The notes below the pieces were generated by a model, which was not told the origin of the DNA, did not search any database, and was given only the letters and a program-made list of their open reading frames with translations. A program made the position numbers and the translations under genes. Positions 31,592 to 42,663 of a stretch of DNA of 60,000 nt are shown in pieces (position 1 is the first letter of the stretch; each line of letters opens with the position of its first letter). This DNA is from Mesostigma viride (lineage: Eukaryota; Streptophyta; Mesostigmatophyceae; Mesostigmatales; Mesostigmataceae): assembly GCA_009746045.1 (NCBI GenBank), contig RPFO01000972.1, positions 239,001-299,000 on the forward strand. The letters are read 5' to 3'.

Positions 31592-33371
31592 GTCCAGAAA
31601 AAGGCCTCAATTGAGGCCTTTTTTATATTGGGTGTTGCATGCAGCCAAACAACTTTTTACCAAATATGAGCATAGGCCATGCATTATTATGATTGTTTTG
31701 GGGTTGCCAGCACTTATAACATCAGTCATATAGCCCCAATACCTATTTAAATATGATTTACCAAAACAGGGTGTCGCTGCGGTGGCACCATAAACACAGC
31801 ATGACCATAGATGCAAGCAGAAAAAAGGCACTAGTGTAGTACTCAGTTCCCTCTGCCTCTTAGGTGTCTTTTGGACCTTACGAGGTTTCCCCACAACACG
31901 GTAAGCATGGCATGACATGGCATGCAGCCCAAGGGACGCCTCATACACAATTGCACGGCCGGGGCTGTCGCGCAGCACTGCAGGCAGCAACAGCCTGCCA
32001 TGGCCGGTATTGCACGTAACCATGAGGAATCCAAAGCCGCTATTACAAACACGCACAAGGATCATGCATTATAATGATAGGTGTGACCTTCCAAGTGCTT
32101 AGCTTCACTCACATAGCCCCAATATCTACGTTGTTACGGTATATTCTGATAGGGGTTTGCTGCCGCGGCAGCAGATGAACAGCACATGGCAAGATGTACA
32201 AGCATAACTGGACACCATTTGCACTGTCTTCTAGACCTCTAGCTTGATTTTAAGCTTTGCAACGGTTGCCTGAGACATGGCCAGCATGGCAGGAACTGCC
32301 ATGCTTCTTATGGAAAGCAAACACGTCTACACGGTGGGGGCCAGCCGCAGAGCACTGCACGAAGTAATATAGCCTGCCTTACGTCACCTCGGCACTAGGC
32401 GCCGATAGGCAGCTAAAAACTGGCGATATCACAAGCAAATCGATGCCATTCCCTTAATTCTGCCACCAGGACGCACTTACCTTTCACACCCCTCACACCC
32501 GGGATCACTAAGCACGCATATGCGCTGGCCATGAACGTGGCTGCATCAGAAAAGCTGTTCAAGCTGGGCGTTTTCAAGTTGTCCGGAATTGCGATGCAGC
32601 CCGCTAATCTGGCCGGACAGACGCCCCATGCGTCGTCCATTGACGTATGAAAGCGGCTGCAGCGGCCTCCCTAGCGCTGTTCGCATAATTGCGCTCCCAT
32701 ATCTGGGGGCGCGCGCGCGTTTATTGTCCGCAATCCAGTTTTTCCTAGCTAAAAACACCCCTTCCTCTACCTATGGATTCACGACAAAAGGCTCGAAAAT
32801 AGCCAGTGCCCCTTTAGTCACGGCTGCCCCAACATCCCTCCCCGCCGTTCCGCTAGTCTCCTTCCCAACATATCGAAGCATCGTCCTGCTGGCAGGCGCA
32901 CTATCAACGCCATCTACGCCCCATCTGAACTTCACTAACCTGGCATTCAGCACACAAATAACGACCCCACGAATTTATAAATCGACTTTTGACACATTTA
33001 GCGGTCGGACTAGCTTCAAGGATAATTTATCTGCCCGACGCGCTCCATACTGCTCGAAATGATGCACGAACGTGGCCATACGGTCCATTTTACTCGAGGC
33101 CGCCATGGTCGTGCATTCGTGAAAATTCCTCGTCCCGTTGCACGAAAGTGGCCAAAATAGGTACTTTTCCACCTCACGTATTTTTCAGTAACCGTCGAAC
33201 CCTGTCGACCCCAACGGGTCAGGACGCTCAGCACATGTACCAGATTCGCGCCACTGGGGCCGGACGACCCATAGGACCGGTCCTTCCCGCCAAAATACCG
33301 TACTTTGTGAGATCTTGGTAAAAAAGGCCTCAATTGAGCCAAACAAAAGGCCTCAATTGAGGCCTCTGGAC
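31592..33371. mobile_element. 1.78-kb non-autonomous element with palindromic inverted ends
   Basis: The left end is GTCCAGAAAAAGG and the right end CCTCTGGAC. Next to each end is a palindrome, AGGCCTCAATTGAGGCCT (31602-31619), which recurs at about 33347-33365. A second, half copy is at about 33323-33339. The insert interrupts the ORF1-type sequence of copy B at a point where copy A is continuous. Internally an AT-rich segment with cacatagccccaata is partly duplicated (31730 and 32110). No convincing ORF is present, so it is probably mobilised in trans. No clean target-site duplication could be found. Confidence 0.65.
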
Positions 33372-34296
33372 CCATCACCACCGCATGGGCGGACATGCTT
33401 AAGCAACACACCACCTCCACCACCTCCGCCGTCGCAGCCCAGCTCCAACGGCAGACGCTTGACCTCCGCGAGGAGGCCGAGCTCGCCAAGCGCAGCCTCA
33501 ACGTCATTGTCAAGAACTTCGACATGGAGGAAGGTGAGAATTCCGAGAAGCTTACGCGTGCGTTTGAGAGAGAAATCCTTGGCCGCATGGGTCTTAATGG
33601 TGAGATCGACCTGGTCGCCCACCGCCTTCCCCGCGCGCGGGGTAAGGCAGGGGCGCCCCCGCTCCTTCTCCTCACCTTTAAGAACCCGGTGGACAAGATT
33701 TCTTTTCTCCGACGCCGCAAGCGGCTCGAGAAGACTCTCTTCACCATTGACGACGACTTGACCCTGTCGCAGCAACAACGGCGACGGGAGCTATGGCCGA
33801 CCTATACCTCCAGCTCCGGCAGACCAAGGCGGGGCAGCCGGTGTACTGGAAGGGGGCGGCCATCTATGTCGGCCACAAGCCCTGGCATGCGACCCCCGCG
33901 GCCCCAGCGACTCCAGACGCCCCAGCTTAGGGGAATACTGCAGTAGTAGTGTAGAATAGATAGACCGTGGCCATGTACATGTACGCCTCCTACAGGCACT
34001 ATACCAGCTGAGCCACGAGCATTATTTAACCATGTACATGAGTGCCTATGATGTGCCACACTCCAGATGATGCCTAGTCATATTTAGTTATGCTGTGCCC
34101 ATGCAGAGAGCTGCTCGATCTCTGCTGAGATGCCACGCTCTAGTTTTTGTATAGTAATGATGATCTTCCTCCCCCGTGCCAGGATCCCCCCCTTAGGCGG
34201 GTTGAACCTGAGACAGCATGGTGGTGCAGGTGCCCTGGTGCACAGTAGAGCAGGGGTATAGCTTACATTAACCCACCCTTGCATGAAGTAGCCTAG

Positions 34297-34307
34297 AATG
34301 TATTAAA
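34297..34307 (+). repeat. Left target-site duplication of the LINE
   Basis: AATGTATTAAA, identical to 36580-36590. In copy A the same place reads gaatgtattactg, without an insert. Confidence 0.85.
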
Positions 34308-36579
34308 CCGCCTCAAGCGTAACCGGGACCCGCTGCAGAAACCAATGCTCAAGGCCGCCCTTGTGGAGGCCTACGAGCACGCTCAGGACGCGGAGGCGGC
34401 CCAGTGCATCGCGGATGCCAAGGCCTGCCAGGCTCGCAACCAGGGCAAGGACACGTGGTACCACCTCGACCGGCTCGGCGGCCGGCGGCATGCAGCGCAC
34501 CCCGGTGGAGCACACGCCGGGGACGGCACGGCGCCGGTCAGCCTTGACCGCTGGTTGGCCCACAATGTTTCCTTGACCGGTGGGGCTCGCGCCCCCCCCT
34601 CCGCCGCTTCACCCCGAGACGGCCGCCCGCCTCGGGGTTGCCGGAGTCACCCCCGCCGCCGCCAGCGCCCCCCTCCTCGGCCGCGGACTACCAAGTCCCG
34701 GCCTTGCAGGAGGGCTGCCTTGCCACTGACGACGTCATCCACCCCCTCACTTTGAAGGAACTGGACGGCGCCCTTGCTCGCCTGCGGTACGATACGGCGG
34801 TCGGTGCTGACCACCTTTCTGCCGAGCTGCTGAAGACCCCTGATCCGGCGGTTACGGATCTTCTGCTGGCGTTCTGCAACCGGCCGTGTCCTGCTTTCTG
34901 ACGAGCCTCCGCCTGCTGAGTGGCAGACGGCCATCCGCGTCATGCTGTACAAGAAGGGCTCTGCTGCTGACCCCGGTAACTACCGGGGTGTCTGCCTCCA
35001 GAGCGCCGCGCTGAAGGTCTTCATGCGCATGATGCTGCACAGGCTCCGCGCCGCGCTGGACCCACACCTGGGTGAGTCTCAGATGGGTTTCCGTCGTGGT
35101 CGTAACACTGTCATGGCTGTGTTTGTCGCGCGCCGGTTGATGGAGCGGGTGCGTCGCCTTCCCCCTGACAGTTTGCCGCTGGTCTTCATTTTTGTTGACT
35201 ATATCAAGGCCTTTAACACGGTCCTCTGGGAGGCTCTTTGGGCCATCCTAGCTCTGCATGGATCGAGTGCCACCTGCTTTTATTCAGTGCTGCCATTCGC
35301 CGGCTGTATGAGGGCTCACAGGCAGTAGTGCGGACTGCGGAAGGCACCACCCCACCATTCCCCCTTCACCACGGGGTGTGGCAAGGTTGTGTCCTGTCCG
35401 GCCCATACCTGTTCATTATTGTCGTGGATCATGCACGTCATGCGCCGAGCACGTGCGCGCTTTACTGCTCTTAAGGGGTTCGAGCCAGGCTTGGACATCC
35501 TTAACGAGAAAGAGCACGGCGGGGTTGAGCCTGGCTACCGCCTGGCCGACCTGATTTATGCGGATGACACCACCCTCATTGCGCGCCCCGAGGACATTCA
35601 GACCTGGCTGGACTGTCTGGGCCTGGAGGCGCGGGCGGTGGGGTTGGAGATTAGTGTCAAAACTGAGGCGATGGTGATTGGGGCCTCCAGTACACCGCCG
35701 CTGCCGCGCCTGCTTGACGGGACGACAGTCCCGTTCCGCGACCGCTTCAAACTGTTAGGGAGCTGGCTCCCTGACACCGCCGACGATGTGGACACCCGCA
35801 TTGGCCTGGCCTGGGCTAGGCTCCGTTCGCTCAACACCTACTGGCGCTCCAAGGGCCTGGGCGAACACCGCAAGCGCATGCTCCTCAAGGTCCTCGTCCT
35901 CACGGTGCTCACGTTACTATGGCGCCGAGGCGTGGACACTCACCCCCACACTGGCATCTAGGCTAGACGGCACAGTTTACAGGATGCTCCGACAGGTCCT
36001 GAACGTAGGGTTTTCCAAGCGCCCGTCATCAGAGTCTTTGTATCAGGGCATGCCTCGTATTTCGGACGAGATTAGACAGCGTAGGATAGCATTTGTAGGA
36101 CACCTTGCTCGCACCAGCCAGGTCGACACCGCCCTTGGTCTGGCCGGCCCCGGCCCCAGCGGCTTGGCCAGCCAGGGCGGCACATTCTGACCTGGCCTGG
36201 CCCCAAGGGCATTGCCAAAAAGGTAGGGAAACATGTCACGAACTACGTCCAGATGTTGCTGGATGACCTACTGGTCCCAGCCCAGTTTGAATACCGCATC
36301 CACTCTCTCTCCCGTCTTTGGACCGCCATGCAGAACAAGACGCGGTGGAAGCGGATTGTCAAGGCTCACAGGCCCGACCCTGTGGGCAAACCACCTCCCC
36401 CCAAGCGGAGGAGGCGTTTTGATGAGTAGGGTAGTTAGGACTTTTCTAGACTAGCTAGATTAGAGTTAGGTTGGTTCGATTACGCGGCTCCTTCCACCCC
36501 ACCCATCCATCAAGGAATATGTGCTACATGATCTCCCAACGGAGGCATGTTATAATTTAATTAAATTTAATTTAATTGT
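34308..36579 (+). mobile_element. 5'-truncated LINE with reverse transcriptase, 2.27 kb
   Basis: Inserted into copy B with an 11-bp target-site duplication (AATGTATTAAA). The 5' end begins inside coding sequence and no endonuclease domain is present, so the copy is 5'-truncated. The 3' end is an AT-rich tail of ttaatttaaattt type. The coding region is described separately. Length, truncation, tail and target duplication are all typical of target-primed reverse transcription. Confidence 0.85.
34320..36430 (+). pseudogene. LINE reverse-transcriptase ORF, multiple frameshifts
   Basis: Fragments in shifting frames give a recognisable reverse transcriptase. They include LTLKELDGALARLRYDTAVGADH, VMLYKKGSAADPGNYRGVCL (motifs 0-1), SQMGFRRGRNT, motif A VFIFVDYIKAFNTV, a QGCVLSGPYLFIIVVDH-type motif B, and motif C LIYADDTTLIA. 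Downstream are FKLLGSWL and, near the C terminus, PRISDEIRQRRIAFVGHLAR, the usual LINE tail region. In motif A the second position that is normally Asp in FD is Asn (AFN), though the first Asp is present. At least four frame disruptions (near 34640, 34900, 35330-35430 and 35930) mean that this copy is not functional. The clade could not be assigned from this sequence alone. Confidence 0.8.
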
Positions 36580-36590
36580 AATGTATTAAA
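36580..36590 (+). repeat. Right target-site duplication of the LINE
   Basis: AATGTATTAAA, the second copy of the duplication at 34297-34307. It directly follows the LINE's AT-rich tail. Confidence 0.85.
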
Positions 36591-36654
36591 AGCCATATGC
36601 CCCTTCTCAGGGATATGTGCTACATTTACTCCCAACGGAGTGATGTTGATAATT

Positions 36655-37455
36655 AATTCATTAATTAAAAAATTAAATTAAATTATAACATGCCTCCGTG
36701 GGGAGGTCATGTAGCACATATTTCATGATGGAGGGGATGGAGGAAGCCGCGTGATCGAACTATCCTAACTCTATCTAGAAAATCCTACCTACACTACTCA
36801 TCAAAACGCCTCCTCCGCTTGGGGGGAGGTGGCTTGCCCACAGGGTCGGGCGTGTGCGCCTTGACAATCTTCTTCCAACGCGTCTTGTCCTGCATGGCAG
36901 TCCAAAGACGGGAGAGAGAGTGGATGCGGTGCTCAAACTGGGCTGGGACCACTAGGTCGTCCAGCAACATCTGAACATAGTACGTTGGTGACAGGTTTCC
37001 CTACCCTTTTGGGAATGTCCGCGGGGCCAGGCCAGGTCAGAATGTGCCGCCCTGGCTGGCCAAGCCGCTGGGGGCCGGCCAGACCAAGGGTGGTGTCGAC
37101 CTGGCTGGTGCGGGCAAGGTGTCCTACAAATGCTATCCTACGCTGTCTAATCTCGTCCGAAATACGAGGCATGCCCTGATACAAAGACTCTGATGACGGG
37201 CGCTTGGAAAACCCTACATTCAGGACCTGTCGGAGCATCCTGTAAACTGTGCCGTCTAGCCTAGATGCCAGTGTGGGGGTGAGTGTCCACGCCTCGGCGC
37301 CATACGTGAGCACCGTGAGGACGAGGACCTTGAAGAGCATGCGCTTGCGGTGCCCGTCCAGGCCCTTCGAGCGCCAGTAAGGTGTGAGCGACCGGAGCTT
37401 GGCCCAGGCAAGGCCGATGCGGGTGTCCACATCGTCGGCGGTGTCAGGATTCATT
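36655..37455 (-). mobile_element. Second 5'-truncated LINE copy, opposite strand
   Basis: On the minus strand a continuous frame from about 37454 to 36933 encodes DTADDVDTRIGLAWAKL through YGAEAWTLTPTLASRL to PRISDEIRQRRIAFVGHLAR. This is the C-terminal half of the same reverse-transcriptase protein, without the frameshift seen at 35.93 kb in the + copy. It then continues to the shared 3' UTR and AT-rich tail. The two copies lie tail to tail, so 36480-36560 and 36690-36760 form an inverted repeat. Confidence 0.8.
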
Positions 37456-37479
37456 AATGTTCCTAATTAATTAATTAAT

Positions 37480-38030
37480 TCATAGTTGCTCGGGTCAGCA
37501 GGCGACCCTTTGTTTGTACGCGCAGGCATGGTTCTGAAGCTGTGTTGCCAGGTTGCAGGGGGCAGTTGCGCGCCGACAGCAGAAGGCGGTAGCAGAGTTC
37601 TTGGAAGAGTACCAGCATTTCCCCCGTGTCCTCGAATTAACGCTGCTGCAAGTTTCACGACGTCGCGTCCGGAATCTCGTCAGAGCCCGTGGCCGCGTCA
37701 TAGCGGAGACGTTGGACCGCGTACGTCCGTAACCTCCTCGGAGGTAAAAGGAGGCAGGTCCGACGGGTCGGAGAGCGCGCCGGTCAGCGGGGGGACCAAG
37801 TAATCCGCGGCTGAGGGCGAGGCCGGGGGGTCGGCTGCATGGGCAGCTGGCCTGGGCGGCCAGGCGGGCGGCGGCGCGGCGGGTGGCAGGGGCGTGCGGA
37901 GGCGGCGCAGCTGTCCCCAGGATGGCGACGGTGGCGCTGCGGCCGGCCCAGGCCTGCGGAGCCGCTTGGCCGGGGACCTGTATGTCAACAACAAGCTGTG
38001 ATCGAAAGTCCCCCCCAGGCTCCTCCGGGA
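37480..38030 (-). mobile_element. Fragment of a related LINE reverse transcriptase
   Basis: On the minus strand the order of features matches the LINE at 34.6-35.0 kb: a Pro/Ala-rich stretch, SAADYLVPPL, TSEEVTDV, YDAATGSDEIPDA, LPPATWQHS and KGSPADPSNYE. The copy at 34.6 kb has SSAADYQVPALQ, RYDTAVGADH and KKGSAADPGNYRG. The sequence is too divergent to be the same subfamily and has frameshifts. It stops abruptly at an attaattaattaatt junction beside the copy ending at 37455. It may instead be the 5' part of one internally deleted element. Confidence 0.6.
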
Positions 38031-38424
38031 TGAGGGACCTGGCATTTTAGATAGGGAGCTTGGAATGACATGAGTTATGTGATTGCCCATTCGAGCTGAT
38101 GTAACAGCCAGGGCTTTGATAAATAAATATCATAATACTACTAATACTAAAAAGGCATTACCTGGAGCCTCGTAATTTTGTAGGATTCAAAAGTGTGCAC
38201 ATTTCCAGTGAAAGCAATGCCCTCTTGTTGAAAAAATAAAAAGGCATGCTGGAATTGACCCAGCCCGGATCCGCACGGTACTGACACATGGCATGCCCCA
38301 TGTTCCATCTTATCTACAGCCCATTGCAATCTGCGGGCATCCCATCACTAGATTCTTGCTTAGTAGGTATCCGTGAGACAGCCGCCGCAGGCCAGAAATC
38401 GTAGGTATAATCGTAGGGCACCAT
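38031..38424. other. Intergenic region downstream of OPR-like gene 4
   Basis: No gene is seen. A degraded head of the dispersed cgcaggccagaaatc repeat is at about 38384-38400. Confidence 0.4.
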
Positions 38425-41067
38425 TCACGTTGTTGTGGCGTGGACGCCGCACGCCGCCAGCTTGGCTCGGATGTACTGGCACTTGACCTCCGGTCCCAGG
38501 AGCGACTCCCACTCGAAATAGGGGACCGAGACGACCCTGAGACAGCCCTTCTCGAGCAGCTGCCGCTTGAAGTTGGTTGTCGCGGTGGGGATGCGCGAGC
38601 TCCGCCGGAAATGGCACGGCCCGTCCACCTCCACGACCACGCTGTCCCCCACCATGATGTCCATATATAGCAGCCCTCCGTGGTACGGCACCTCGTTCTC
38701 GTGCCGGATGCCCATCTCCCACAACAGAGAGGAAACCTCCGAATGGAACGCAGAGGATGACGGCCCCGGCCGGCACGCCTCCTTGCTCGCTTGGTGCCAC
38801 GCTTGGAGCACAGAGTGGCACGTCGGGTCATGGACGGGCCGCTTGGCGTCCAGGGACGCCAGGATGTACTGGCACACCTGGCCCAGGTGCCGCAGGGACG
38901 AGGACTCGAGCGAGAGCGACGCGTGCGAGGTCAGCAGGAGGGACCTGGCTGCTGCGCTGTCCGCCCGGCCCACCACTGCAAACGCCCACAGGGTGTTGGC
39001 GACATCGGCCACATCGATCAAATCCTTTGGGTCCCACTCTGCGATCGCCGCCTCTGCGGCCGTGTAGAACTCGTCGGATCCCTGACTCGCACTCGCAAAT
39101 GCCCACAGGACGGTGGACAGCCCGTGCGGGGTGAAGCTCTTCATCCCCTGCGCCATGACCCGCTCCTCCACCATCCGGTAGATCGCTTCTGTGCCCCGCC
39201 CAGCGATTGCATACCCCCAGACCATACTCGAGATGTCCTGCAGGGTGAAGCCGTCCAGCCCTCGCGCCGCCACCTCCGCCTCCGCGAGCGCGAAAATCAG
39301 CCCCTCGCCCTCATGCCCTGCCTTTGCAAACGCCCACACCGCGTGCGATAACCCCGGGGAGTCGAACCCTGACAGGCCCCTGCGCGCCATCTCCTCCTCT
39401 ATGGCCGTATACACCGGCGGGTGCCCGCAGCCAGTCTTGGCAAACGCACCCAGCAGGCTTGACACCTCCTGGAGCTTGAACGCCGACAACCCCCGACGGA
39501 GCACCTCCTCCTCCACGGCGGAATATAGCCCGGGGCCCCCAGCCCCTGCGCTTGCGAACGCACACAGTATATTGGCAATGCTCTGCTCGTTGAACCCAGC
39601 GAGCCCGTGCGCCAGCACGCCCGACTCCACCGCCACAAACACACGACCATACCGCCCCGCCTTTGCAAACGCCCAGAGGATGTTCGAGATGTTCTGTGGC
39701 TCAAAGCTGGCGAGGCCGCGCTCCACCACCTCGGCATCCACGGCCGCATAGAACTCGGGACTCCCGTGCCCGGCACTCGCGAACCCCCAGATCGTGTTCG
39801 AGATCCCCTGGGAGGTGAACCCATGGAGCCCGCGCGACATGACCTCGGACTCTACCACCGCCGACAGCGCGGAGCTCCCCTTGCCCCCCGTCGCAAACGC
39901 CCAGACCGTGTTCGCAATCTCCTGCGGCTTGAACCCAGACAGACCGCGCCTAATCAGCTCGCTCTCCGCGGTCGCGAACAAGCCGGTCCCGTCCTGCCCC
40001 GCGGTCGCAAACGCCCACACCGTGTTCGAGATGTTCTGCGCATTGAAGCTGGCCAGGCCGCGCAGCATCACCTCCTCCTGGATCGTCCCGAACAGCGCCG
40101 CCTTATGCCGGCCGGCCTTGGCTAACGCCCACGCGATATTGGCGATGCATTGGGGGTTGAAGCCGTCCAGCCCCCTGCGAGTGATTTCCAAGTCTGCTGC
40201 TTTGTACAGCTGATGCCCCGGCATGCCCGCCGTCGCATACGCCCACAGGATGTTGGACAGATCCTGCGCGTTGAAATCGGCAAGCCCGCGCTGGCGCACC
40301 TCGGCGTCCACGTCGAGGAAGAGGGACTCCCCCCGGTTGCGCTTGGCAAACGCCCAGGTGATATTGGAGATGTGCCGGGGGGACAGCGATGTGAGCCGCC
40401 GGATGACTACGCCCTCCATGCGGGACAGACCGCCCAGGCAACCATCTCCCAGTTTAGCTAGGGAGTACGCAACCGTGGCCAGGCCCCGGTCTTCAAAGGA
40501 CAACGGATCCTCTTCCATCTGCGTCCACATCTGTTCTAAAAATAGCTGGAAGCGGCGGTCACGCGCCAGCGGGCGCGACCCGTGGTGCGTGCGTCTCACC
40601 GTCTTCTCAAGGCAGCTGAGTGCCGTGACCATGTTGACGCTTGTCAATGTCACGCCCTGGTGGCGGGCGGCGTCCAGGGCGGCCAGGATGTGCTCCGAGC
40701 TGGTACTGTTCAGGATCAGGCCGTTCAGCTCGCGCTGCTGCTCGGTCGGCCCGTTGCCCCGGCGTCGACCCCGGGCGCCACGTGAGTCCTCCCTCGGGCC
40801 CGGCCCTGGCGCCGCACGCACGGCGGCGCGCTCCGGGCTGGACAGCTGCTGGATGCACACGGGCTCGAGCGGGCGGCGCCCATGGCGTGCCGGCTTGGAC
40901 GGCCACGTGAGCAGAGGCTTACGAGGTATACAGGCGAAAAAGGTCCGTTTCACGAGTTTAACGCAGAATGCAGATGCTTCATTGAAGTTATTACTCCCTG
41001 ACCGGTAACAGGCGGACACGCGGCAGGCCTGGCCCACCGCGGGTCGTGCGACGGTGGAGAGCGTCAT
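38425..41067 (-). CDS. Large OPR-like repeat protein with RAP domain (paralogue 4)
   Basis: Intronless; 880 aa from ATG 41067. The basic N terminus is consistent with organelle targeting. About 13 consecutive helical repeats of 38 residues follow (roughly 290-720). Most carry a W-A-F-A signature: NITWAFAKRN, NILWAYATAG, NTVWAFATAG (with variants) and NTLWAFAVVG. A RAP domain follows at about 790-875 with VVEVDGPCHFRRSSR, FKRQLLEKG and VVSVPYFEW, including the E-x-DGP core that is altered in paralogues 1 and 3. Length and intact motifs make it the best-preserved member of the four. The family binds organelle RNA through the repeats; RAP may add RNA-binding or nuclease-like activity. It shares the module VNMVTALSCLEK with the others. 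It is divergent from the SUV3 gene, with a 1.6-kb spacer. Confidence 0.9.
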   Translation of the reverse strand: MTLSTVARPAVGQACRVSACYRSGSNNFNEASAFCVKLVKRTFFACIPRKPLLTWPSKPARHGRRPLEPVCIQQLSSPERAAVRAAPGPGPREDSRGARGRRRGNGPTEQQRELNGLILNSTSSEHILAALDAARHQGVTLTSVNMVTALSCLEKTVRRTHHGSRPLARDRRFQLFLEQMWTQMEEDPLSFEDRGLATVAYSLAKLGDGCLGGLSRMEGVVIRRLTSLSPRHISNITWAFAKRNRGESLFLDVDAEVRQRGLADFNAQDLSNILWAYATAGMPGHQLYKAADLEITRRGLDGFNPQCIANIAWALAKAGRHKAALFGTIQEEVMLRGLASFNAQNISNTVWAFATAGQDGTGLFATAESELIRRGLSGFKPQEIANTVWAFATGGKGSSALSAVVESEVMSRGLHGFTSQGISNTIWGFASAGHGSPEFYAAVDAEVVERGLASFEPQNISNILWAFAKAGRYGRVFVAVESGVLAHGLAGFNEQSIANILCAFASAGAGGPGLYSAVEEEVLRRGLSAFKLQEVSSLLGAFAKTGCGHPPVYTAIEEEMARRGLSGFDSPGLSHAVWAFAKAGHEGEGLIFALAEAEVAARGLDGFTLQDISSMVWGYAIAGRGTEAIYRMVEERVMAQGMKSFTPHGLSTVLWAFASASQGSDEFYTAAEAAIAEWDPKDLIDVADVANTLWAFAVVGRADSAAARSLLLTSHASLSLESSSLRHLGQVCQYILASLDAKRPVHDPTCHSVLQAWHQASKEACRPGPSSSAFHSEVSSLLWEMGIRHENEVPYHGGLLYMDIMVGDSVVVEVDGPCHFRRSSRIPTATTNFKRQLLEKGCLRVVSVPYFEWESLLGPEVKCQYIRAKLAACGVHATTT

Positions 41068-42663
41068 GCTTTAGAAATTAGTCGCAAAAACTCGTGCATC
41101 CAATTATCTCGTTCGTAGACAACACGGTCCTCTAGACACACATGATATGCGCAGGGAAACCTAAGGCCCACCGCCCGCCAGCCCGGGCACGGCCATCAAG
41201 GACACGGCCGGAATCGCCCGAGCTCGGTGGCAGGGTTTCAGGAGCCTTGACAAAATGCCTCTATCAAATGCGAAGATGATCTGGTTTTAACTATAAGATC
41301 AACGCGTCGTCGAACTGCAAGGACGTGAATTTCCCGAATTTCTCAATTGGGATTCCACGCGGGCATGGCCGGATCCTACCAATTTCTCGGAGAATGCAAG
41401 CTACATGAACTAGGGACTCTTGTCGGCTAAGGTGGCAATAAAGCGCCAAAGGCCTAGGCATTTACCAACTCCTTTCCCCCACAACAGACGGCGTGAAATC
41501 TCGTGATGGGCATTGGGCAGTCTCGTGATAAATTGAAGTGCCTGAGAAGTTGCATGCGATTCTCGCGTCAGGACAAACCTTCGCCTCTTGCCAAGCGACT
41601 CCGATACCCACCCACGTGGCTGCTGCCCAACGTTGCTTGGCCAGCCACCGTCCGTTATTTTTGCGTCGTCGCTTTAGTCGCTGTGGGACCGCGGCGCCGG
41701 CTCATTGGCCACGGGCCGATGACGATCACATCCGCACGGAGCACAACTTGGATACGGACGTACAATGTACATATGTCTCGAACGCTTTTCGCCTTTTCCT
41801 AATTCCTATCGCTGTTGTTATTTGTTGTGCCCCACGCCTTTTTCTATCGTGCATCAGCTGGAGTTGGCCCCGGAGGCCCGGACTGCCTCGAATGACGTCG
41901 CATTTCTAGAAACTGACAGTGGTGAGAATCCCCGCGGAATCCACGATTCGGGGCTGCTGAAGCTGGCAACCACCGCTCCGCATCTCGCCATGAATTACAC
42001 CCCCACCCCCACGTTTCAGATTGGGGTCCGACCAATCCAGGGCTCATGATCTTAAAGAATATTACTACTGTGATTCGATTCTACTAAATTCTAATTCATT
42101 CTACTACAATTATAGTACTATTAGAGGTCAAATCCAGGGGCTCATGATCTTAAACCTGGGAATCTTCAACGAGGGGGTGGGGGTGTATCTCCAGGGAGCC
42201 ATCCAACTTAATTCTGCCGGGCGCACACAGCAATGAGCAAAGTCAGGCTGAGCAAAGTCAGGCTGAAAGGGCGAGGCCATGGACACGAGCGGCTGCCACG
42301 TGTAATTGCTCATACCGGTGCAGGTTTTTGCTGGTGCAGTTATGGGGGCACTGCTATGCAGGCGCTGCAGGCTCCGACAAGTTCCCGATGGCTCTTGAAA
42401 CATAGTCGGCCGCACCCTCAGTTTTCATAATCAGTTGACCATTTCGGGAAATCTGGCTGTCATTGAATTTGTACATCTACCCGCTTGCCCTCAATTTTCG
42501 CGGCCCTAAGCTTCGCTGCTGTTTTTGTATGGCAGTTCCGCGACAATTGCGTAACAACTGAGGGGGCTTGGCGTGGCAGCTCAAAGCTGTCCTTGGTGTA
42601 GCATAACTGCATGGGGTCTACGGAGCTATGTGCTGTCCCTCTTAGATTTCCTGCGCTTGGGTC
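41068..42663. promoter_or_regulatory. Divergent region between OPR-like gene 4 and SUV3
   Basis: It contains a dispersed repeat (41330-41448), two copies of ccagggctcatgatcttaaa (about 42036 and 42135) and a doubled agcaaagtcaggctg (42236-42265). No extra gene is recognised. Confidence 0.4.
41330..41448 (+). repeat. Dispersed about 120-bp repeat (copy 1)
   Basis: It runs from gacgtgaatttcccgaattt to ggtggcaataaagcgcc. An inverted copy with about 90% identity lies at 54976-55100, at the edge of the TE debris in SUV3 intron 10. The end includes AATAAA. It may be a solo terminal repeat of that element. Confidence 0.75.

Larger units (their letters stand above)
30564..36645 (+). mobile_element. 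ORF1-only LINE-like element, copy B, interrupted twice
   Basis: The same element as copy A, in near-tandem orientation. Its ORF1-type sequence runs from ATGAGCAAACGC at 30713 and is decayed by several frameshifts. It is split at about 31592 by a 1.78-kb insert and resumes at 33372 with GCATGGGCGGACATGCTTAAG. The better-preserved second half reads RSLNVIVKNFDMEEGENSEK and then IDLVAHRLPRARGKAG. At 34307 it is split again by a LINE and resumes at 36591 with agccatatgccccttctcag, ending near 36645. Removing both inserts restores collinearity with copy A. Confidence 0.7.
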
